Shown piece after piece: positions 15,226 through 23,046 of a stretch of DNA of 32,034 nucleotides (positions are counted from its first letter, which is position 1; each line of letters starts with the position of its first letter). The notes under the pieces are model-generated. The model did not search any database. It saw only the letters and a program-made list of their open reading frames with translations, and was not told the DNA's origin. Both the position numbers and the translations under genes were made by a program. Origin of the DNA: Treponema sp. (GTDB lineage: Bacteria > Spirochaetota > Spirochaetia > Treponematales > Breznakiellaceae); NCBI GenBank assembly GCA_031273325.1, contig JAISSB010000005.1:1-32034 (forward strand), read 5' to 3'.

Positions 15226-17178
15226 TTGTTTTTTTTTACGTTGTTGTTTTGCGTAGTATCTAGTCTTTCGGCACAAAACCGCCAAAAAATCGTCCCCGTC
15301 GACAGTGAAATTTACCAAGCTATTAAGTCCCTCTATATCGCTCAAGGCTTGGCGCTCCCCTCAACCTCGGGACCCTGGAGTGAAGGCGAGTTGCTCCTTA
15401 TGCTCAAGCGGCTGGACCTCTCGCGGCTCACCGGGTCTGCACTCGATGCATATAATTTTGTAGAACAAGAACTCACCGCAACGCCGAGAATTGCAAAATT
15501 TTCTATAGTGCAAAGCTTGGAACTGCATACGCACAGCAACCCGGAGAGTTTTCTTACCGAAGAGGATTATATCCGTCCATGGAATTATCAAAAACCGCTG
15601 GTTGCTTTTGATTTTGAGTTATTTATTACCGATTACATGTACAACTTTTTTGAATTTTCTCTCGGTTCAAGTGTCTATAATGACCAAGTTGATTCGGCAA
15701 CAGTTAAATTTTATGACCCCGAAACCGGTCAGTATCGGTATAACACTTCAAACAGTACTCCAGATGACCCATGGCAGGAAAGTGAACTCAAACATGGCTA
15801 TATCGGTTCATTACAGTACGGCAAAGCTCCGGTGAGCTCAAACTTCCCAATATTAACAAGCCTTAATCCCTATGAGCTTGATTGGAATTTTCCGGCACGT
15901 GCCTTTTTAGCAGTCGGCGGAAACGGGTGGGGAATAGCGATTGGGCGCGACCGGCTCTCGTGGGGACCGGGCGAGTCCGGCAACTTTATGGTTGGCGACC
16001 ACATTCAATATCATAATAACTTCCGCCTTACGTTCTTTAACGAATCCCTCAAATATATGTTCAGTATCTCTCCCTTTCAATCCACCGATAGATATTTTTC
16101 TAATGACATCTACTCTAGTAGTGATAGTGATGGGGCAGAAGGAGTATGGAATGATCCTGATGATCGTAATCCAAACAGGGACTCCGGTTCTTTGGTTGGA
16201 AGGAATTATCATTTTTTTATGGCTCACCGCGTTGAATGGCGCCCGCAGTTTTTGAAAAACAAAGTGAACCTTGTCGTTACTGAAGGGCTTATGTATCACG
16301 ATACTGCGTTGGATCTGTCAGTATTTAATCCTGCCTATTTTATGCATAATATCTCTCGGTCTCAAACAACGAACTCTCTGCTCACTGCCGAAGCAGACTT
16401 TTCTCCCTTTCCTTTCTTGAATATTTACGGACAGCTTGCAATAGACGAAATGACTTTTCTCAACGAGCCGAAACCTGGCGAAGATACCTCGGCAATGGCG
16501 GACGCTTTTGGCTATATGATAGGAGCGCAAACGAGTCTGCCGCTGTGGAAAGGAATGTTCACCGCTTCTATGGAATTCGTAAAAACAGACCCCTTCCTTT
16601 ATCTCCGCTCGGCAGACCCTCACGACGACTTTGCAATCCAAGAAGCAGGGCAAGCCGGTATTAACTTTGTTGTTGCAAACCGCTATGACTATATTCAAAA
16701 CCTGTATAAAGAAGATTTTCTCGGCTACCGGTGGGGAGGAGACGCACTCGTCTTCAACATTTCTGCCGGATTCCGGGTTGCCGGGAAGTGGAGTATCGCC
16801 CTCAACTATTTTAATATGCAACACGGAACCTACGATAAGTGGACAACGTACTCGTGGGTCGGACCAGAAGTCTTGGAAAATGAAGCAAATCCTGATTCGA
16901 TTTATGAAAACCCCTATACCGGCACAACTGGTTTTGAAAATCCGTCAACTCCAACAGAACTCCATGACCGTGCCAACCACGCCGATCCCGAAGCCTATAA
17001 GCGGAACGCCGTTGCATATACCAACGCATTCTCGCTCCTCGGTTCATGGAATTTTACCAAGAATCTCTCCGTCTTCGGTGAACTGGATTTCGTCTCTATC
17101 CGTAACCACGGTAACATCAAGTCCGACACGGTGGACAGCGATGTTCAATTCACTATCGGCGTTACTGCCAGATATTAA
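15226..17178 (+). CDS. Outer-membrane beta-barrel protein, Wzi-like, apparently phase-variable and OFF
   Basis: The frame is open for 650 codons from TTG 15226, but that start gives a signal peptide with no positive charge and only a distant AGGAAA. The likely true start is ATG 15114, now separated from this frame by the 7-bp repeats. In frame it would supply ESRKSAQ before the hydrophobic core LLFFFTLLFCVVSSL and the cleavage site SLSA-Q. The mature protein is rich in aromatic, alternating strands. It has a region GIAIGRDRLSWGPGESGNFMVGDH (about 238-261) that recalls the capsule-assembly Wzi barrel family (R...WGPG). The chain ends VQFTIGVTARY, an aromatic C-terminus typical of barrels. A second exported protein follows 14 bp downstream. 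Family assignment is tentative; outer-membrane location is more certain. Confidence 0.82.
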   Translation: MFFFTLLFCVVSSLSAQNRQKIVPVDSEIYQAIKSLYIAQGLALPSTSGPWSEGELLLMLKRLDLSRLTGSALDAYNFVEQELTATPRIAKFSIVQSLELHTHSNPESFLTEEDYIRPWNYQKPLVAFDFELFITDYMYNFFEFSLGSSVYNDQVDSATVKFYDPETGQYRYNTSNSTPDDPWQESELKHGYIGSLQYGKAPVSSNFPILTSLNPYELDWNFPARAFLAVGGNGWGIAIGRDRLSWGPGESGNFMVGDHIQYHNNFRLTFFNESLKYMFSISPFQSTDRYFSNDIYSSSDSDGAEGVWNDPDDRNPNRDSGSLVGRNYHFFMAHRVEWRPQFLKNKVNLVVTEGLMYHDTALDLSVFNPAYFMHNISRSQTTNSLLTAEADFSPFPFLNIYGQLAIDEMTFLNEPKPGEDTSAMADAFGYMIGAQTSLPLWKGMFTASMEFVKTDPFLYLRSADPHDDFAIQEAGQAGINFVVANRYDYIQNLYKEDFLGYRWGGDALVFNISAGFRVAGKWSIALNYFNMQHGTYDKWTTYSWVGPEVLENEANPDSIYENPYTGTTGFENPSTPTELHDRANHADPEAYKRNAVAYTNAFSLLGSWNFTKNLSVFGELDFVSIRNHGNIKSDTVDSDVQFTIGVTARY

Positions 17179-17192
17179 TAAAGGAGCATAGC

Positions 17193-18374
17193 ATGAAAAA
17201 GTTAATAGCCGTTATTGTTACCGTAATCGTTGCCGAAATGGCTTTTGCCGCCGAAGTTTCTTTTGATGATCCCAATCTTTCTGACATTGATAGACAAAAT
17301 ATCCTCGACGGAGCGAGAGATGGAGTGACCGAAGCTCTGCAGAATGCAGTCGATGATATATTTAATACGACATTTGATACCCTCAAGCCAGGTTTGGATT
17401 GGCTCCCCAATACCAATATCCAACAAAATATACAAGCAGAATCCTATATCGGTCAGTTGTTTGCCAAAGGTTCTCCGCCGCACCTCACATTTGGTGAAAC
17501 GATTGGTCTCGGCAGCGACGGTATTCTCAAGGACGCAGGCGATACCCTCGGCATCCTGCTCGGTTCAGGCGGAACGCTCGAAGGTCTCCCCGTTGTCCCC
17601 CTCTTCACTGCCGATCTGCGGCTTGGCGGGGTTTTTCTCCCTTTTGATCTGGGCTTTTCTTTTGTAAACTACCGCAACACAGTCGATATGCTTAAAGATC
17701 CGTTCAAAGAAGCTTTTGATTTTAATAAGGTCAACACGGTGCACGTGGATATCCGTTCTTTCGGCATTGATGTGAGATACCGGATTTTAGAAGACGGAGT
17801 AGGATTGGGACTCACCGTACGCAAGAGTCCGGTGCCGGCTGCACCGAAACTCTCGCTTGCAGCCCTGAAACAGCCATCGTTTTGGAGACCATTTATTCCG
17901 GGACTTTCGGTCAGTGCCGGCTACAGCCGATACGATCTCGGCATAGGCATTAACGGAGCGGTAACTGTCGACGGTAGAACAGCAGACGTTGATGCGGACA
18001 TTGGCTTTCAGGTACAAAGCGTGTACGGCGGGTTGCACATATCCAAAAAAATATTCTTTATCGTTCCGTATATGGGACTCCGTGTTGCTTCTTCACAATC
18101 AGCAGTGACCGCACGGGTGAACGCCGCAACAACGGTGCGTTTAGACAGTATAGACGTTCTAGGAAACACATATACCGGTGACACTACGATTACCGGCACG
18201 GGCAGTAAGGAAGATTCTGTAGAGACCGACGGCTGGAAATCCGCAACATTCTTCTATTGGGGAGTAGGATTCAATATGGGGATACTGCAGATCAGTCTGG
18301 GGACTTCCTTTAACTTGAGCAACGACATTGCTGAAGCCGAAGGGTTAAACATAGGGATTAGACTCAAACTTTAA
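17193..18374 (+). CDS. Exported outer-membrane protein, probable beta-barrel
   Basis: 393 aa. The signal peptide MKKLIAVIVTVIVAEMAFA is cleaved before AEVSF. A helical acidic stretch (to about residue 75) precedes glycine- and aromatic-rich alternating strands: LRLGGVFLPFDLGFSFVNY, VDIRSFGIDVRYRIL, FFYWGVGFNMGILQISLGTSFNL. It ends LNIGIRLKL. This is the look of a transmembrane barrel, perhaps of the FadL-like type known in treponemes, but I cannot name the family. GGAG lies 7-8 nt before the ATG, and the gap to the upstream barrel gene is only 14 bp. It should therefore share that transcript, and premature termination upstream could reduce its expression by polarity. Confidence 0.82.
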   Translation: MKKLIAVIVTVIVAEMAFAAEVSFDDPNLSDIDRQNILDGARDGVTEALQNAVDDIFNTTFDTLKPGLDWLPNTNIQQNIQAESYIGQLFAKGSPPHLTFGETIGLGSDGILKDAGDTLGILLGSGGTLEGLPVVPLFTADLRLGGVFLPFDLGFSFVNYRNTVDMLKDPFKEAFDFNKVNTVHVDIRSFGIDVRYRILEDGVGLGLTVRKSPVPAAPKLSLAALKQPSFWRPFIPGLSVSAGYSRYDLGIGINGAVTVDGRTADVDADIGFQVQSVYGGLHISKKIFFIVPYMGLRVASSQSAVTARVNAATTVRLDSIDVLGNTYTGDTTITGTGSKEDSVETDGWKSATFFYWGVGFNMGILQISLGTSFNLSNDIAEAEGLNIGIRLKL

Positions 18375-18383
18375 GCATAGATG

Positions 18384-18417
18384 CCGACCGGACTTTGCAT
18401 TCAGAGGGTTCGGTCGG
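18384..18417 (+). terminator. Weak stem-loop after the outer-membrane operon
   Basis: CCGACCG (18384-18390) pairs with CGGTCGG (18411-18417) around a 20-nt loop, 10 bp after the stop. There is no T run, so it is a doubtful terminator. Confidence 0.35.
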
Positions 18418-18425
18418 TAACGCTT

Positions 18426-19034
18426 GGGGATAGACCTCTGAATCATAAAGGTAGATTCCCGACCAACGGGGACAGACCCCTGAATTACAAAGGTAGATTC
18501 CCGACCAATGGGGACAGACCTCCAAATCAGAAGAGCAGATTCCTGACTAATGGGGACAGACCTCTGAATTATACCGGCAGATTTCTGACCAACGGGGACA
18601 GACCTCCGAATCAGAAAGACAGATTTCTGACTAACAGGGACAGGCCTCCGAATCAGAAGAGCAGATTCCCGATCAACGGGGACAGACCTCTGAATTACAA
18701 AGGTAGATTCCCGACCAATGGGGACAGCCCTCTGAATCAGAAGAGCAGATTTCTGACTAACAGAGACAGACCTCCGAATCAGAAAGACAGATTCCCGATC
18801 AATGGGGACAGACCTCTGAATCATAAAGACAGATTCCCGACCAATGGGGACAGACCTCCGAATCAGAAGAGCAGATTTCTGACCAATGGGGACAGACCTC
18901 TGAATCATAAAGACAGATTCTCGACTAACAGGGACAGCCCTCCGAATTAGAAGGGTAGATTCCTGACGCTTGGGGACAGACTCCTGAATTACACAGACAG
19001 ATTCCCGACCAATGGGGACAGACCTCCGAATCAG
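18426..19034 (-). repeat. Array of 15 units of the 42-bp repeat, reverse orientation
   Basis: GGGGACAGACCTC-type cores occur at 18426, 18468, 18510, 18552, 18594, 18636, 18678, 18720, 18762, 18804, 18846, 18888, 18930, 18971/2 and 19014, almost perfectly every 42 bp. The unit is the reverse complement of the array at 5951-6906 but much more regular. The + frame reads as 14-residue repeats built of two related 7-mers (GDRPLNY, KGRFPTN). The frame is open on both strands and has no ribosome binding site, so I treat it as repeat DNA. Solitary REP copies follow at about 19225 and 19268. Confidence 0.95.
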
Positions 19035-19048
19035 AACGTAGAACTTTT

Positions 19049-19210
19049 AGCCGTGGGTTTTAAACTTCCGGCCGCGGGTTTTAAATCTTTAAACCGTGGG
19101 TTTTAAACTTCCGGCCGTGGGTTTTAAACTTCCGGCCGTGGGTTTTAAACTTCCGGCCGCGGGTTTTAAACTTCCGGCCGCGGGTTTTAAATCTTTAACT
19201 ATGGGTTTAG
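19049..19210. repeat. 21-bp tandem array, 8 units
   Basis: CCGTGGGTTTTAAAC or a variant starts at 19051, 19072, 19094, 19115, 19136, 19157, 19178 and 19199: 21 bp apart with one 22-bp step. The unit contains TTTAAA and CCGG palindromes. It abuts the end of the 42-bp array. Confidence 0.92.
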
Positions 19211-19308
19211 CAAAATCTTTTTTATGGGGACAGACCCCTGACTCAGAAGAGCAGATTCCCGACAAGTAGGGACAGACCTAAAAAACCCGCTGATTAAGTA
19301 TGCGTCTC

Positions 19309-19337
19309 TTGTTAAAGAACCGAAAATACCGTATCTT
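19309..19337 (+). promoter_or_regulatory. Promoter of the TAXI receptor gene
   Basis: TTGTTA (19309-19314), 17-bp spacer, TATCTT (19332-19337). Transcription from about 19344 would leave a 20-nt leader carrying the GAAGGAG ribosome binding site. Confidence 0.5.
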
Positions 19338-19364
19338 TAAAGAAAGTTTAAGAAGGAGAAGGCT

Positions 19365-20327
19365 ATGAAAAAGCTCATGATTAGTGGTTTGTATGTGATT
19401 CTTGGCGCGGCAGTATTGTTTGCGAGCGGGCAACAAGCAGGAAAGACGCGAACAACTCTTCGTATGGCGACGGGCGGTAATACCGGTACCTATTATGCCT
19501 ACGGTTCGGCAGTAGGGCAAATTTTAAGCGAGAAAATCGGTATTCCTATTGCTATTCAATCAACCGGGGCATCTAAAGCAAATATTCAGTTAATTGCCGC
19601 ACAAGAAGTAGAACTAGCTATTGTGCAGAACGATATTATGGATTATGCGTACAACGGTACAGAGTTATTCATAGGAGAACAAACGCAATCTTTTTCAACA
19701 ATAGCAGCTCTGTACGCTGAAGTATGTCAAATCATTGCAAATCCTGCCTCAGGAATTAGTACTATTGCAGACTTAAAGGGAAAACGGGTATCTGTTGGAG
19801 ATGCGGGAAGCGGCACTGAGTTCAATGCACAGCAGATTTTACGCGCCTACGGTATTGAACTTACTGATATTGACAAACAAAATTTAAGTTTCGGCGCCTC
19901 AGCAGACGCGCTCCGAGATAACAAAATTGACGCCTTTTTCTGTACGGCAGGCGCCCCAACCATTGCAATAGTCGACCTATCAATGGGAAGAAATATTGTC
20001 CTTTTAGAGATCGATAACGATCATGCAGCACAACTGATTCGTGATTTTCCATTTTATACCCACTATCCTATTCCTGCTCGGACGTACCGAGGGGTTGATA
20101 GAAATGTGCAGACGCTTGCCGTTAAAGCAACGCTCATAGCGAACAATCAACTGTCCGAAGACACTGTGTATAACCTCACAAAAAATCTCTTTGAAAGCAA
20201 AGAGCAGATTCAAAATGCCCATGTAAAAGGCACCGAATTAGCTACAGAGTATGCCGTGAGCGGTATTTCTGTACCGTTCCATCCGGGAGCAGCACGGTAT
20301 TTCCGCGAAATCGGGGTTCTCCGCTAA
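19365..20327 (+). CDS. TAXI-family TRAP transporter solute receptor
   Basis: 320 aa. The signal peptide MKKLMISGLYVILGAAVLFA is followed by SGQQAG. The family core RMATGGNTGTYYAYGSAVGQILSEK begins at about residue 33, and ISTIADLKGKRVSVGDAGSGTEFNAQQIL and FFCTAGAPTIAIVDLS are further TAXI hallmarks. It binds a small substrate, probably an organic acid or amino acid such as glutamate, in the periplasm and hands it to a fused DctQM permease. That permease is not in the window; only a DUF1850 gene, the usual small companion, follows after an inserted minus-strand gene. A GAAGGAGAAGG ribosome binding site and a -35/-10 pair precede it. A strong terminator follows. Confidence 0.93.
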   Translation: MKKLMISGLYVILGAAVLFASGQQAGKTRTTLRMATGGNTGTYYAYGSAVGQILSEKIGIPIAIQSTGASKANIQLIAAQEVELAIVQNDIMDYAYNGTELFIGEQTQSFSTIAALYAEVCQIIANPASGISTIADLKGKRVSVGDAGSGTEFNAQQILRAYGIELTDIDKQNLSFGASADALRDNKIDAFFCTAGAPTIAIVDLSMGRNIVLLEIDNDHAAQLIRDFPFYTHYPIPARTYRGVDRNVQTLAVKATLIANNQLSEDTVYNLTKNLFESKEQIQNAHVKGTELATEYAVSGISVPFHPGAARYFREIGVLR

Positions 20328-20349
20328 TTAATATCCATGAAAAAAAAAG

Positions 20350-20384
20350 AAAACCGGTCAGTATTAATACTGTACCGGTTTTTT
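20350..20384. terminator. Strong bidirectional terminator
   Basis: AAAACCGGT (20350-20358) pairs with ACCGGTTTT (20374-20382). The interior CAGTATTAATACTG is itself a perfect palindrome, so the hairpin is long. T6 follows on the plus strand and an A-rich run precedes it, giving a T run for the minus strand. It can end both the TAXI gene and the convergent 20443 gene. A further inverted repeat TAGTTCTAA / TTAGAACTA lies at 20395-20403 and 20423-20431. Confidence 0.88.
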
Positions 20385-20442
20385 AATAGAGAAATAGTTC
20401 TAAATACGTCTAAACCCAATACTTAGAACTACTTCAAAGAGA

Positions 20443-21036
20443 TTATATGAACTCAATATCTGAAATATTTGTTCCTTTAAGCGCTTTATTCTTAGTCTGA
20501 CTGTCTCCTTCAGCAGTACCTTTGTTTTTAATAGGATAAATCTCCTCCATAACCTTAAGCATGTCTGCGTACAACTGTTCCGGATCTATATCACCTTCCT
20601 TAATCTTATCCTGATGAGACTTCCAGTAATCCAGTATCGTCTTAGAATATTGCAATTTGGGTACCAGATGTAACTCGTCACTGTAAGCACCTACCTCTCT
20701 AAAACTGTAGCTAGCTACTCCTGATAAGCTTAATGCTCTCGTTCCAGACACAGCAGGTATAACAGTCGATAAAATTTCAATCCGTTTAAAAAGAATCCAA
20801 AATAAGTCTTTGGATTGCCGATAAACATCTTTACCCTTACCGTCCTTTGCTTTTTGCTTGAAACATACCCCTAAAGAATCGATCAAATCCCGACTTAGAA
20901 CGTCCAAGAATAAATCTTTACTCACAACAGCTTTCCGCTTCGATCGCTTTGTCCTATCAACCTGAACAGGCGGTTTTCTCACCTTTCCAGCCGCTTCTGC
21001 TTCTGCTCTCGTAAGCTTCGCTTTATTACTACTCAT
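20443..21036 (-). CDS. Hypothetical protein inserted between TAXI and DUF1850 genes
   Basis: 197 aa from ATG 21036 (MSSNKAKLTRAEAEAAG), which has a good GGAGGA ribosome binding site 8-9 nt upstream. A longer frame starting with TTG overlaps that site and is rejected. There is no signal peptide or membrane segment. The first 45 residues are very basic and low in complexity (KVRKPPVQVDRTKRSKRKAV), compatible with nucleic-acid binding. The middle is helical with aromatic residues (SKDLFWILFKRIEILSTVIP). I do not recognise the family. Its opposite orientation between two genes usually found together suggests it arrived by insertion; terminator-like hairpins isolate its 3' end. Confidence 0.72.
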   Translation of the reverse strand: MSSNKAKLTRAEAEAAGKVRKPPVQVDRTKRSKRKAVVSKDLFLDVLSRDLIDSLGVCFKQKAKDGKGKDVYRQSKDLFWILFKRIEILSTVIPAVSGTRALSLSGVASYSFREVGAYSDELHLVPKLQYSKTILDYWKSHQDKIKEGDIDPEQLYADMLKVMEEIYPIKNKGTAEGDSQTKNKALKGTNISDIEFI

Positions 21037-21163
21037 ATCCGTATTCCTCCACAAATAAAGCTAATAATTTTGTATGTACTAGTATTACCAAATTTGCTTT
21101 AAAAAGTAAAAGGTATATGTGTATAAATAGAACTTTTTTTCACAGTTCCGTATATTTGTTTCT

Positions 21164-21631
21164 ATGAAATGGTGGTACGGACTTGTTTTTAACACAGTGT
21201 TAATCATACTCGTACTTTTAACAGCAATCGTTGTTAGGACGCCGAAGCTTACTGTCGTTGATTCTGAAACCGGTAAAAAATATGGACAGTGGAGTATTCA
21301 GCGTGAAGATTTTTTTTCAATTGAATTTATTCATTCGGTACATCAAAGTCCGGTAATAGAAACGTTTCGTGTAGAAAAGAACGCTATCTATTCTTACAGT
21401 GTAAAATTTTATGATTTCGGGGCAGGCATGCAAACAAATAAAGAAGATGGACAAACATTAACCCGAGATGGAGAAGCTTTTGTTCTAAAAGGCCTTAATC
21501 GCTCGTTCAAAGAACTCAATTATATCGTTGGGACTGTTTCGGATCATATACTTACTGTCAATAATATACCAATAAGTTTAAGAGAACTCTGCGGAAGAAA
21601 TGCTCATATTCGTATATTTGTCACCTCATAA
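21164..21631 (+). CDS. DUF1850 protein, companion of TAXI TRAP transporters
   Basis: 155 aa. One membrane anchor or signal lies at about residues 8-24 (FNTVLIILVLLTAIVV). The DUF1850 core reads FSIEFIHSVHQSPVIETFRV (51-70), then YDFGAGMQTN and a terminal catalogue of beta strands. DUF1850 genes are typically found between TAXI receptor and fused TRAP permease genes; the function is unknown. Here it is 836 bp from the TAXI gene with a minus-strand gene between them, and no permease follows. No Shine-Dalgarno is seen. A TATATT 7 nt before the ATG suggests another leaderless start. Confidence 0.85.
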   Translation: MKWWYGLVFNTVLIILVLLTAIVVRTPKLTVVDSETGKKYGQWSIQREDFFSIEFIHSVHQSPVIETFRVEKNAIYSYSVKFYDFGAGMQTNKEDGQTLTRDGEAFVLKGLNRSFKELNYIVGTVSDHILTVNNIPISLRELCGRNAHIRIFVTS

Positions 21632-21681
21632 AACTCTTAAGTTCTGCAAAACTTGCAAGGCTTGTCTCCTCGTTTCACAAT

Positions 21682-21822
21682 ATGATACAATACCACGCGT
21701 ACCGTAGTGCGAAAGGTATCAGAATTCACAACATTCAACTACCTCTGGGACAAGCCCAGAGGCTTGTACATAGCTACACCGGCTGGAACGATGGTTATCG
21801 CTTCTTCAAGGTGTATGACTAA
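21682..21822 (+). CDS. Possible 46-aa small protein
   Basis: An ATG at 21682 opens a 46-codon frame to TAA at 21820-21822. The product would be basic and aromatic: it starts MIQYHAYRSAKGIRIHN and ends TGWNDGYRFFKVYD. Composition looks protein-like, and a true terminator follows 8 bp after the stop. There is no Shine-Dalgarno. The frame spans the hairpin at 21742-21762, so the transcript could instead be a structured small RNA. I do not recognise it. Confidence 0.4.
   Translation: MIQYHAYRSAKGIRIHNIQLPLGQAQRLVHSYTGWNDGYRFFKVYD
21742..21762 (+). other. Perfect hairpin with ACAAG loop
   Basis: CCTCTGGG-ACAAG-CCCAGAGG: an 8-bp stem. The terminator 68 bp downstream has a different stem but the same length and the identical loop, ACAAG. 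It falls inside the possible small frame. Confidence 0.7.
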
Positions 21823-21829
21823 GGTTCAT

Positions 21830-21862
21830 CCCACAGGACAAGCCTGTGGGTTTTCATTTTTC
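21830..21862 (+). terminator. Rho-independent terminator
   Basis: CCCACAGG (21830-21837), loop ACAAG, CCTGTGGG (21843-21850), then TTTTCATTTTT. It ends transcription from the DUF1850 gene and/or the small frame before the glycosyltransferase. Confidence 0.88.
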
Positions 21863-21879
21863 CATAAAAAGGGGGCTTC

Positions 21880-23013
21880 GTGAAAATAGGAGTCGATACC
21901 TTTGCCTGTGACGGTGGCGAGTCGGAAGTTGGTCTTTACCTTATCAATATTCTTAAGCGGCTTCCCCCTTCAGGTGATTTGTATGAACTTTTCGGCTGGG
22001 ATTTTGATCGTTTTGCCTATACTGACGCGGGATATGGTTTGGATTTTATCCCTCAATGTTCAGTGACCGGAGAAAGTGCAAATGCACTATGGCATTATTT
22101 TAAATATCCAGACTTTGCAAAAAAACGAGCGTATAATGCATGCTTTTTCCCGGTAGCACACCGAAGAGTGCCGATGCATTCACCGTGTCCCACGATTGGA
22201 ACGGTTCACGAAATGACAACACACTGGGTTAGACAAAAGAAACGCGAACAACAAGGGCATTTTTTTCGATTTTTGCTTCCGAATGCCCTCAGAAAACTCG
22301 ATAAAGCAATAGCAGTAAGTAATTGGATCAAGCAAATGCTCATTGAAGTCGTTGGAATACGTGATTCAGTTATTGAAGTTGTACCCCAAGGTGTTGATTT
22401 GTCTCTTTTTTATCCTCGTTCAAGTAACGAAGAAAGTACCGTTCTTATACAACCTTTTAGTTTTCGGCGTCCTTATATACTGTATTATGCACGTATAGAA
22501 CATCCTTCAAAAAACCATGTTCGTTTAATTGAAGCTTTTGGAATTTTTAAGGATCGAACACACTATCCGCACCGGCTCGTCCTTGCAGGGGCAGACAGTT
22601 ATGGCGCTGAAACAGTCAAAGATGCTGCGTCAATCTCTCCCTATAAGACTGATATTTTTTTTGCAGGAGCTTTTCCCCAGAAAAGAATGCCGGAACTGTA
22701 TGCTGGGGCTGATATGGTTGTAATTCCTTCGCTTTTTGAAGGTTTTGGCTCAGGAGTTTTGGAGGCTTTTGCTTCAGGTATTCCGGTAGCTTGCGCTCAG
22801 TCTGCTGGCCTCCCTGAAATAGTTGGATCATGTGGTCTTTACTTTGATCCGAAAAATCCGGCAGATATAGCTGACCGTATGGTGACGCTTGCAAGTAACC
22901 GTGATATATACCGTGAATGTCGGGCGAGTGGTCTTGCGCGCGCGCAAGAGTTCTCATGGGAACGGTGTGTGCAGCGTACCCTGAGTATTATCCGTGAAAC
23001 AATCGGCACTTGA
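21880..23013 (+). CDS. Glycosyltransferase family 4 protein
   Basis: 377 aa. It starts with GTG at 21880 (GGGGG ribosome binding site 4-8 nt upstream), giving MKIGVDTFACDGGESEVGLY. The N-terminal Rossmann half includes IGTVHEMTTHW (106-116) and AIAVSNWIK (143-151); VPQGVDLSLF (168-177) is the family's hinge motif. The C-terminal half has ILYYARIEHPSKN (200-212) and EGFGSGVLEAFASGIPV (287-303). The E-x7-E pair is E287 and E295, which binds the sugar nucleotide. Retaining mannosyl- or glucosyl-transfer to a lipid or polysaccharide is the family role; donor and acceptor are not predictable here. It follows a terminator and precedes the activase by 33 bp. Confidence 0.92.
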   Translation: MKIGVDTFACDGGESEVGLYLINILKRLPPSGDLYELFGWDFDRFAYTDAGYGLDFIPQCSVTGESANALWHYFKYPDFAKKRAYNACFFPVAHRRVPMHSPCPTIGTVHEMTTHWVRQKKREQQGHFFRFLLPNALRKLDKAIAVSNWIKQMLIEVVGIRDSVIEVVPQGVDLSLFYPRSSNEESTVLIQPFSFRRPYILYYARIEHPSKNHVRLIEAFGIFKDRTHYPHRLVLAGADSYGAETVKDAASISPYKTDIFFAGAFPQKRMPELYAGADMVVIPSLFEGFGSGVLEAFASGIPVACAQSAGLPEIVGSCGLYFDPKNPADIADRMVTLASNRDIYRECRASGLARAQEFSWERCVQRTLSIIRETIGT

Positions 23014-23038
23014 ACTGACATTAAAGTTTCGTTAAATT
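23010..23038 (+). promoter_or_regulatory. Possible promoter at the activase start
   Basis: TTGAAC (23010-23015), 17-bp spacer, TAAATT (23033-23038), eight bases before ATG 23047. No Shine-Dalgarno is present. The -10 is a weak match, so cotranscription with the glycosyltransferase is also possible. Confidence 0.35.
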
Positions 23039-23046
23039 CATTAAAG

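Noticed and set aside
18345-18950. Frames of 187-189 codons on both strands through the reverse array
   Set aside because: Same cause; 14-residue repeats on one strand mirror those on the other. One frame also runs into the 3' end of the outer-membrane gene.
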